From CAVDAL01 sp963606965 (GTDB lineage Bacteria; Actinomycetota; Coriobacteriia; Coriobacteriales; QAMH01), in contig CAVDAL010000066.1 in NCBI GenBank assembly GCA_963606965.1, positions 1 through 19,040 on the forward strand: a stretch of DNA of 19,040 bases, read 5' to 3'. Below the pieces are notes generated by a model. The model did not search any database, was not told the origin of the DNA, and saw only the letters and a list, made by a program, of their open reading frames with translations. Shown here one piece after another: positions 8,404 to 14,346 of the stretch. Every line of letters starts with the position of its first letter. Positions within the stretch are counted from its first letter, which is position 1. Both the position numbers and the translations under genes were made by a program.

Positions 8404-9684
8404 TTATACAATTTCTTTGCCGTGAAGAAGGAAGTCGGCTACATTTAAGATTTTAATTCCTTCAATATCGGTTGGATAATTCCCTTTCATCGTAATTATG
8501 ATTTTTGGATATGAATCACGAATGGACTGCAAAGGTTTCAGTTCGCGTTCCATAGTTTTTGGATTAGTCATGTCTTCAGTCACTTGTATATATATTTTTT
8601 TGTCGCCTCTTGTGGCAACAAAATCAACTTCACCATTTCGCAATTTTCCAATAGACACATTAAAGCCATCAAACAAAAGCTGCTGGAAAATTATATTTTC
8701 AAAAACGCGCCCTTGGTCAGAGTTGTGGTAATTCATAAGATAATTTCGGAGTCCAACATCAACGATATATTGCTTCCCGCCAGTCTTTAAATTTTCTTTA
8801 CCTTTTATGTCATAGCGCTTTACTGGATAAAACATATAGCTTTCGCACAAAGCTGTAATGTATGCAGCAATAGTTTCATTTGCTGCTTCTATTTTTTGCG
8901 ATTTCAAAACACCTGTAATGCTATTTATTGAATTTTCATTACCAATGTTGTCTGAAAGAAATGCGCAAATGCGTTTAAGGAGCTCGCTGTTTGTAAGCTT
9001 TCTTCTGTCGCGTCGTTTGTCGCGCTCTAAAATATCACGAACAACAACAGTGTCGTAAAGCGATTTGCAATAGGTCATATGTTCATCAATATCAGGAGCC
9101 CCAAGCGATAGGTATGGCATTCCGCCAAATTTGCGGAATTGTTCAAACATGCCATCAAGTGTAGCTATTGAACCATCATTAAGCTCTAACAAATCCATCC
9201 CAGCCGCAGCATTAGAAGCAGGCTTTGCACCTTGAAAGTCAAGATATTCAGAAAACACAAGCGGGAGCATTTCAATTTCAACATAACGCCCAGAAAGCAT
9301 TGTAGAAAGTTCACTGGAAAGTAAATATGCATTTGAGCCCGTGATATAAATATCGCAATCGATGTCTACGCGAAGGGAATTGATTGCGCGTTCCCATCCT
9401 TCAATTTCTTGCAGTTCGTCGAAAAATAAATATGGATGCTTTATATCAGCTGTTTTTTTGCGAACAAGATTGTATAAGTCTTTGTAAGTAAGGCCGTCAT
9501 ATTCCATAGATTCCATCTTGAAAGAAAGAAGTTGATTTTTAGGCACGCCATTTATTTCTAAATGTTCGCGCATCATATCAAGCAATGTGGACTTGCCGCA
9601 CCTGCGCACGCCTGTAATGACTTTTATAAGGTCTTTGTCTTTGAATGTCATTAGCTGGTTCAGATATTTATCTCTATTTATCAT
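8404..9684 (-). CDS. AAA_14/DUF4143 family ATPase (copy 1)
   Basis: A 426-residue protein of the common but poorly understood AAA_14-DUF4143 family. The N-terminal AAA part has Walker A GVRRCGKST (25-33), Walker B YLFFDELQ with Asp89-Glu90, and the sensor segment YITGSNAYLLSSELS (113-127). The family boundary motif GRYVEIEMLPLVFSEYL follows. The C-terminal DUF4143 part has a restriction-endonuclease-like signature: Glu329 in RVFEN, Asp354 in GEVDF and Gln367 in IYIQV. ATG 9684 has a strong GGAAGGT ribosome binding site. Family role is unknown: DNA-related, defence or toxin-like functions have been suggested, none visible here. It lies between the surface-protein genes and the FecBCD-type importer and is transcribed against both. 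A diverged homologue sits at 17748-18995. Confidence 0.85.
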   Translation of the reverse strand: MINRDKYLNQLMTFKDKDLIKVITGVRRCGKSTLLDMMREHLEINGVPKNQLLSFKMESMEYDGLTYKDLYNLVRKKTADIKHPYLFFDELQEIEGWERAINSLRVDIDCDIYITGSNAYLLSSELSTMLSGRYVEIEMLPLVFSEYLDFQGAKPASNAAAGMDLLELNDGSIATLDGMFEQFRKFGGMPYLSLGAPDIDEHMTYCKSLYDTVVVRDILERDKRRDRRKLTNSELLKRICAFLSDNIGNENSINSITGVLKSQKIEAANETIAAYITALCESYMFYPVKRYDIKGKENLKTGGKQYIVDVGLRNYLMNYHNSDQGRVFENIIFQQLLFDGFNVSIGKLRNGEVDFVATRGDKKIYIQVTEDMTNPKTMERELKPLQSIRDSYPKIIITMKGNYPTDIEGIKILNVADFLLHGKEIV

Positions 9685-9695
9685 TTTGACCTTCC

Positions 9696-9729
9696 ATGTG
9701 AAAAATTTGCAAAAAATGAAAGTTTTTCA
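9696..9729. repeat. 34-bp direct repeat, copy A, at the ATPase transcription start
   Basis: Identical over 34 bp to 9804-9837 (108 bp apart, start to start). Within it TGAAAAA pairs with TTTTTCA as an inverted repeat. It covers the predicted transcription start (near 9724, - strand) and most of the 5' leader of the AAA_14 ATPase gene. Confidence 0.85.
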
Positions 9730-9730
9730 G

Positions 9731-9760
9731 ATTATAGCATTTTTGCTACAAGAGTTTTAA
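9731..9760 (-). promoter_or_regulatory. Likely promoter of AAA_14 ATPase copy 1
   Basis: Read on the - strand: TTAAAA (9760-9755), an 18-nt spacer, then a perfect TATAAT (9736-9731). Transcription would start near 9724, inside repeat copy A, and run into the gene starting at 9684. Confidence 0.5.
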
Positions 9761-9803
9761 ACAAATATCAAAGTCATTGTGGAGGTGTGGAATTTTTTGT
9801 TCG

Positions 9804-9840
9804 ATGTGAAAAATTTGCAAAAAATGAAAGTTTTTCACAT
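9804..9840. repeat. 34-bp direct repeat, copy B, with 10-bp inverted arms at the importer promoter
   Basis: Positions 9804-9837 repeat copy A exactly. Copy B extends to a perfect 10-bp inverted repeat, ATGTGAAAAA at 9804-9813 and TTTTTCACAT at 9831-9840, with a 17-nt centre. The right arm contains the likely -35 box of the importer genes, so an operator for a dimeric regulator is the simplest reading. Confidence 0.85.
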
Positions 9841-9863
9841 GATTTTTCTATAAAAATGATAAT
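9834..9863 (+). promoter_or_regulatory. Likely promoter of the FecB/FecC/FecD-type importer genes
   Basis: TTCACA at 9834-9839 (5 of 6 matches) and GATAAT at 9858-9863 (5 of 6) are separated by 18 nt. Transcription would start near 9870, giving a leader of about 160 nt. Two further TATAAT boxes at 9967-9972 and 9978-9983 lack a good -35 box but could serve as alternative starts. Confidence 0.5.
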
Positions 9864-9879
9864 TCCATAAAACTGAGAA

Positions 9880-9943
9880 CTGCTACTTAGACAACTGGGC
9901 TTTGTGCAAACGCTGGCTAAAGCCATATGGTAAGTTTAGGCAG
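9880..9943 (+). ncRNA. Possible structured 5' leader of the importer operon
   Basis: The leader can fold with an outer stem, CTGC (9880-9883) with GCAG (9940-9943) and ACTTA (9885-9889) with TAAGT (9931-9935), around an inner stem GGCTTT (9898-9903) with AAAGCC (9919-9924). An alternative small hairpin, TGGC/GCCA at 9914-9925, competes with the inner stem. It does not match a riboswitch consensus I know, including the cobalamin, FMN and c-di-GMP-I cores. The rest of the leader (9944-10030) is very AT-rich with nothing else recognisable. Confidence 0.25.
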
Positions 9944-10030
9944 CAATTAAATAAAATTTTAGTGCATATAATTTCAATATAATTTATTATGTTTACTAAC
10001 ATTTATTTACTGCCTATTCGAAAGAAAATT

Positions 10031-11167
10031 ATGCAAAATAAAAGAGGAGAAATAGATCGCAGAAATTTTCTGCGCATTAGTGCAGGCGCGTGTGCGCTTG
10101 CAGCATCCGTCGCGCTGGGGGGCTGCGACGCGTATGACACATATTCCGAAGTTGTAACAGGGGAACGCACAATTACAGACCATGCTGGCAGGGAGCTTAC
10201 AATTCCTGTTGCTGACGACTTGAAGGGCAAAATTTATTTTACGTCAGGCTTGGCGCAGGTTTGGATTTTCAGCTTGAACCCAGACTTGCAGGGTGGTTCA
10301 AGTGCGCAGTTTACAGATGAACAATTGGAATTTTTGCCAGAAGGCATTGACCAGCTCCCATACATGGGTTCAATTTCAGAAAATGGCCAAATTGATAGAG
10401 AAATGCTTCTTTCTGAAGGAATAAAGCTTATCTTTTCGATTTCTGGCGTTGGTTTAACAGAATCAAACATTTCTGACGCGGAAACTTTGCAAAATCAAAC
10501 AAACATCCCTGTTGTTTTGATTGATGGGTCATTCGACAAAATTGCAGATTCTTACCGCTTTGTTGGCGAAATTGTTGGCGAAGAAGACCGCGCGGAAGAG
10601 CTTGCCACATATTGCGAGCAAAAATATGCAGAAGTTACAGAAGCGCTAAAGCCACTAAAGGAAGACGAGAAGATTTCTTTATATTATGCAGAAGGACCAG
10701 ATGGCTTGCAAACAGAGCCTGATTCTTCACAGCATGCTTTGACCTTTAAAATAGCCGGTGCAAATAATGTGGCAAAGGTTGAAGAAGTGCCAGAGGTTGG
10801 CATGTCTTCTGTAGATATGGAACGCGTGATGAAGTGGAACCCAGAAGTCATTGTTGCATGGGATGAAGAAGACGCAGGCGGTGCAGATCAGTATATTCGT
10901 GAAAGCGAAGATTGGGCAAACATCAAGGCTGTCAAGGATGGCAGAGTTTATACAATGCCGCATGCTCCTTTTGCATGGTGCGACAGGCCTCCTGGAGTTA
11001 ACAGGTTGATTGGCATTCAATGGATTGCCAATTTATTATATCCGCAATACTATAATATAGACATGGTTGAAGAAACAAAGAATTTCTATAAGACTATGTA
11101 TTGGGCAGATATTACAGACGAACAAGCAATTAAATTGCTGGGGAATTCATATAAGGCGAAGGAATAA
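10031..11167 (+). CDS. FecB/BtuF-type substrate-binding lipoprotein with Tat signal
   Basis: A 378-residue binding protein of the iron-siderophore/heme/corrinoid ABC importer class (type III periplasmic-binding fold). The N-terminus has a twin-arginine motif, DRRNFLR (Arg10-Arg11), followed by a hydrophobic stretch and a lipobox ALGGC (Cys32). It should be exported folded by Tat and then lipid-anchored outside. The mature part opens with the family start RTITDHAGRELTIP and has the late family motif around RPPGVNRLIG. I chose ATG 10031; an in-frame ATG at 9989 has no ribosome binding site and lies at a possible TATAAT-driven start. The ribosome binding site at 10031 is weak (AAAGAAAA). The permease gene starts 5 nt downstream. 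Substrate cannot be decided from sequence; heme, corrinoid or ferric siderophore are the main options. Confidence 0.85.
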   Translation: MQNKRGEIDRRNFLRISAGACALAASVALGGCDAYDTYSEVVTGERTITDHAGRELTIPVADDLKGKIYFTSGLAQVWIFSLNPDLQGGSSAQFTDEQLEFLPEGIDQLPYMGSISENGQIDREMLLSEGIKLIFSISGVGLTESNISDAETLQNQTNIPVVLIDGSFDKIADSYRFVGEIVGEEDRAEELATYCEQKYAEVTEALKPLKEDEKISLYYAEGPDGLQTEPDSSQHALTFKIAGANNVAKVEEVPEVGMSSVDMERVMKWNPEVIVAWDEEDAGGADQYIRESEDWANIKAVKDGRVYTMPHAPFAWCDRPPGVNRLIGIQWIANLLYPQYYNIDMVEETKNFYKTMYWADITDEQAIKLLGNSYKAKE

Positions 11168-11172
11168 TTTGT

Positions 11173-12444
11173 ATGAAGAATGCTGTTTCAACAGAACAAG
11201 AGCCTGAAAAAACAGAGCAAGAAGCTAAAGAGGGCGAAGTCAGCAAGTCTGACAATGAAAATTTAAAAGCCGAACAAGATAAGTCTGAACTTTTGGAACA
11301 GGCTAATGCAGTTTTTGGCAACAAGATTAAAAAGCGTGTGAAGGTCATAATTGCTTGCCTTTTTGCGCTTGTTTTTTTGTTTAGCTTTTTTGCTGGCACA
11401 TATTCATTGCGACAGGGTATTGGCATTGGCATTATGCTTATGTCAATTGGTGACTATATCCAAAATTATTTCTTGCACTTTGGCTTGATGTTGAAGCAAG
11501 CATTTATAGTTGATGCTGGTGGTTTTTGGGATCAAGTTGTATGGTTCTTTAGCTGTTTGAAGTCTGCTCTTATCGGTGATGATGTTGCTCGCGATTCCTT
11601 GCAACGTGCTTTGTTTAACATTCGCTTGCCTCGCATTATGCTTGTAATTTTGGTAGGCGCTGCTCTTTCAACAGCAGGCGCTGCATTCCAAGGCATGTTT
11701 AAAAACCCGCTGGTCAGCCCTGACCTTTTGGGTGCAAGTGCTGGCGCGTCATTGGGCGCGTGTCTGATGATGCTTGCCGACATGCCAAACATTGGCATTC
11801 AACTTGGCGCTTTCATTGGCGGCTTGCTGGCTGTGGGCTTGACTGTATGGATGCGCGGCATTGTTAAAAGCGATGCGATATTGGGGCTGGTCCTTGCCGG
11901 CATGCTTGTGTCGACTTTGTTTTCAAGTGGCATGAGCTTTGTCAAACTTGTTGCAGACACAAATGATAAATTGCCAGCTATTACATATTGGCTGATGGGC
12001 AGCTTTTCCAGCGCAGACCGCATTGACTTTTGGCTTGCACTTATTCCAATGCTGCTTGGTTTTGGGTTGGTTATTAGCCAGTCTTGGAAGCTCAATGTTA
12101 TGTCTTTCGGCGATGATGAAGCAAGGTCAATGGGTGTTGACACTCGCAAAACTCGCCTGATTGTTATTCTTGGCGCAACTTTGATCACATCAACTTCAGT
12201 TGCAGTTGCCGGCGTTGTTGGCTGGGTTGGCTTGGTCATTCCGCATTTTGCACGCGCGGTTGTTGGCCCAAATTACAAAGTGCTCCTTCCAACTTGTTTG
12301 ATTATGGGCGCGGCATATCTGCTTTGCATAGACGATATTGCTCGCATGCTCTTAAGCGTAGAAATCCCAATTGGCATTCTTACCTCGATATTGGGTGTCC
12401 CGTTTTTCTTGGTCATCTTCCGCAATACGAACAAAGGGTGGTAA
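11173..12444 (+). CDS. FecCD/BtuC-type ABC importer permease
   Basis: A 423-residue multi-span inner-membrane permease of the FecCD family, which forms a homodimeric channel for iron complexes, heme or vitamin B12. Visible family motifs are GAALSTAGAAFQGMFKNPL with the following SPDLLGASAGASLGA, then FGDDEARSMGV (the loop contacting the ATPase) and AVAGVVGWVGLVIPHFAR. Unusually, about 55 acidic, Glu/Lys-rich residues precede the first helix (about 56-75); ordinary FecCD permeases start nearly directly with the helix. AAGGAA at 11159-11164 is the ribosome binding site. The start is 5 nt after the binding-protein stop and the ATPase gene follows 3 nt after this stop, so the three are one operon. 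Only one permease gene is present, as in systems using a homodimer. Confidence 0.9.
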   Translation: MKNAVSTEQEPEKTEQEAKEGEVSKSDNENLKAEQDKSELLEQANAVFGNKIKKRVKVIIACLFALVFLFSFFAGTYSLRQGIGIGIMLMSIGDYIQNYFLHFGLMLKQAFIVDAGGFWDQVVWFFSCLKSALIGDDVARDSLQRALFNIRLPRIMLVILVGAALSTAGAAFQGMFKNPLVSPDLLGASAGASLGACLMMLADMPNIGIQLGAFIGGLLAVGLTVWMRGIVKSDAILGLVLAGMLVSTLFSSGMSFVKLVADTNDKLPAITYWLMGSFSSADRIDFWLALIPMLLGFGLVISQSWKLNVMSFGDDEARSMGVDTRKTRLIVILGATLITSTSVAVAGVVGWVGLVIPHFARAVVGPNYKVLLPTCLIMGAAYLLCIDDIARMLLSVEIPIGILTSILGVPFFLVIFRNTNKGW

Positions 12445-12447
12445 GCA

Positions 12448-13224
12448 ATGCTTGAAGTTAGAGATTTACATACAGGATATGTTAAGACTGAAATTGTGCA
12501 CGGAGTTTCTTTCGACGTTGCCGACAGTGAATTTGTTTGCGTTCTTGGTCCAAACGGCTGCGGCAAGTCCACAACATTGAAGACAGTTTTGGGACTTTTG
12601 CCTCCAATGAGCGGCAGCATCGTTATGGATGGCAAGTCGACAATAGGGATGAAGGAATCTGAACGAGCCAAGCTTTTTGCATATATTCCGCAAGCTCACA
12701 GGCCACCATTCCCGTTTACTGTTGCTGATGTTGTAATTTTGGGGCGCACTCCATATATCAACCGCCTTGCAAATGTGACAGAAAATGATAAGCGCATTGC
12801 ATTTGAATGCATGGAACGCATGGGGATAACAGAGCTTGCAGATAGGCCATATACCCAGCTTTCTGGTGGTCAGCAGCAGCTTGTTTTGATTGCTCGCGCG
12901 TTGACGCAAGAGCCAAGGCTTTTGATTATGGATGAACCAACAGCAAGCCTTGACTTTGGCAACCAGCAGCTTGTTTTGCAGCAGATGCGCGACCTGGCAG
13001 ATGGGGGCATGAGCGTTTTGATGGTTACGCACGACCCAGACCATGCCCTGTTTTGCGCGCACCGCGTTATTGTTATGGAAGATGGCAAAGTCATTGAAGA
13101 AGGCGACCCGCGCAAAGTCCTTGATACAGCTTGCTTGAAGCGCATCTATAATACGAATGTCAAAGTGATTGATGTCGATTTAGATGGCGAAATCCAACGC
13201 GTTTGCATTCCAGTTTTGAATTAA
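12448..13224 (+). CDS. FecD/BtuD-type ABC importer ATPase
   Basis: A 258-residue cytoplasmic nucleotide-binding subunit that powers the importer. All motifs are intact: Walker A GPNGCGKST (34-42), Q-loop Gln82 in AYIPQ, signature LSGGQQQ (138-144), Walker B LLIMDEP (158-164) and switch His195 in VTHD. The sequence type is that of FepC, FhuC and BtuD ATPases. It starts 3 nt after the permease stop and should pair with the FecCD-type permease upstream. Its stop codon is separated by a single nucleotide from the stop codon of the convergent prepilin peptidase gene, and no terminator is visible between them. Confidence 0.92.
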   Translation: MLEVRDLHTGYVKTEIVHGVSFDVADSEFVCVLGPNGCGKSTTLKTVLGLLPPMSGSIVMDGKSTIGMKESERAKLFAYIPQAHRPPFPFTVADVVILGRTPYINRLANVTENDKRIAFECMERMGITELADRPYTQLSGGQQQLVLIARALTQEPRLLIMDEPTASLDFGNQQLVLQQMRDLADGGMSVLMVTHDPDHALFCAHRVIVMEDGKVIEEGDPRKVLDTACLKRIYNTNVKVIDVDLDGEIQRVCIPVLN

Positions 13225-13225
13225 A

Positions 13226-13750
13226 TTAGAACAAGCGGAAGAAGAGGTCGAGCGCTAAAGTGATGAGTGCGCCGGCAGCGATGCATGGCGCATATGCAAA
13301 TGTTGTGTCGCTTTCTGTTTTTAACCAGTTGGCAATAAGTTTGACTATGCCGGCGCACGCTCCGATAATGCATGTGCAGACGAGCATAGCAATTGCTTCT
13401 TCAATTCCAAAAAGAAAGCCCAAAACAGTGAGTAACTTAATGTCGCCGCCGCCAATGCCGCCCATTTTGTTCCCGATAATAAAGACAGGAACAAAGGCAA
13501 TAACAGCACCGGCAAAGCGTTCAAGCAAGCTTGGGGCAGAAAGCGGGAAAGCGTACCCTTGCGCTGTGAGCACGCTTGCTGCAATTCCCAGCAAAAGCAC
13601 AAGCAGCACAAAGATGTTTGGAATGTTGCGCGTGCGAATATCTATAATGGCGGCTGCGACAAGAATGCCAGCCAAGACAATAGAGCATGCAATCGCAATA
13701 TAAAGGTGAGCTCCCGCTAAATCAAAAATGCTTGTTATTTGAGTTGTCAC
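13226..13750 (-). CDS. Short prepilin peptidase (A24 family, TadV/CpaA type)
   Basis: A 174-residue membrane protease that would cleave the leader of type IV-like pilins or Flp pilins at the inner membrane. Both catalytic aspartates of the A24 aspartic protease family are present: Asp37 in IIDIRTRNIPN and Asp103 in GGIGGGDIKLL (the GxGD motif). The N-terminal methyltransferase domain of long PilD-type enzymes is absent, so it is of the TadV/CpaA size class. The start is GTG 13750, whose GTGA overlaps the stop of iorB by 4 nt, which points to translational coupling. No pilin or Tad secretion genes are in the window, so its substrate is encoded elsewhere. Its place at the end of an amino-acid-breakdown operon has no evident functional logic. 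Confidence 0.85.
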   Translation of the reverse strand: MTTQITSIFDLAGAHLYIAIACSIVLAGILVAAAIIDIRTRNIPNIFVLLVLLLGIAASVLTAQGYAFPLSAPSLLERFAGAVIAFVPVFIIGNKMGGIGGGDIKLLTVLGFLFGIEEAIAMLVCTCIIGACAGIVKLIANWLKTESDTTFAYAPCIAAGALITLALDLFFRLF

Positions 13751-14346
13751 GAAGAAAATACTCCATCAATTGCGCGCAAGTTAAGCTCATGGAACTTTTC
13801 TTTAACCATGCTGCGCACTGCAGTTTCAAGCTCTTCGCGACCAAAAGGTAAAAGCTCATATTTGCAAGCTGCTGCAAGCATGCAAATGTTTAGCACGCGC
13901 ATGCTGCCTGCTTGTTCGCAATAAAATTCTCCATCAACTTCCACAAGCTTAATGTTTTTATTTTGCTTTGCGAATTCGCGTAAGTATTCAAGCTGCTTGC
14001 TCCCGTCATAGCTAATGCCTGTTAAAGCTGCACTTGTTGGCTGAACTGCCTGTGTGTTAACAAGAATGCTGCCATCTGGTGCAAGATAGTCCAAGCAACG
14101 TAAAGCTTCCGCCGGCTCAAAAGCAATAAGCAAATCGGCACTGTGTTTTGGAACAAGCGGTGAATGTGGACGACCGCCGCGCACATGGCTTGCAACGCTG
14201 CCACCGCGTTGTGCCATACCAATTGTCTCAGCCGTTTTAACATGTTCGCCGCGTTCCATTAAAACGTGAGCAATCAAGCGCGAAGCTAAAACATTGCCTT
14301 GGCCGCCAACTCCACAAATCACGCAATTAAGTGCTTTGTTGTTCAT
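13747..14346 (-). CDS. iorB: Indolepyruvate ferredoxin oxidoreductase, beta subunit
   Basis: A 199-residue subunit of the gamma-type 2-oxoacid:ferredoxin oxidoreductase fold. With IorA it oxidises arylpyruvates from tryptophan, phenylalanine and tyrosine transamination to aryl-acetyl-CoA, reducing ferredoxin in the cytoplasm. The N-terminal family signature GVGGQGNVLASRLIA (12-26) is followed by the conserved ETIGMAQRGGSV. Length is typical of IorB. Its ATG overlaps the stop of iorA by 1 nt (TAATG), and its own stop overlaps the start of the prepilin peptidase gene by 4 nt, so the three are translationally linked. Confidence 0.92.
   Translation of the reverse strand: MNNKALNCVICGVGGQGNVLASRLIAHVLMERGEHVKTAETIGMAQRGGSVASHVRGGRPHSPLVPKHSADLLIAFEPAEALRCLDYLAPDGSILVNTQAVQPTSAALTGISYDGSKQLEYLREFAKQNKNIKLVEVDGEFYCEQAGSMRVLNICMLAAACKYELLPFGREELETAVRSMVKEKFHELNLRAIDGVFSS

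Noticed and set aside
9855..9870. Fur-like sequence around TGATAATTCC before the importer genes
   Set aside because: Only half of the palindromic Fur consensus is there, in an AT-rich region where chance matches are common; GATAAT is better read as a -10 box.
9989..10030. Upstream ATG start for the binding lipoprotein
   Set aside because: No ribosome binding site; the added residues are not part of a normal Tat signal. A leaderless start from the TATAAT at 9978 cannot be fully excluded.
9870..10030. Cobalamin riboswitch before the importer
   Set aside because: The conserved cobalamin core (GCCACTG-type segment) is missing and the foldable part is too short.
12466..13062. 198-residue open frame antisense to the importer ATPase
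   Set aside because: The sense strand carries all ABC motifs; the antisense product has no signal or motif.
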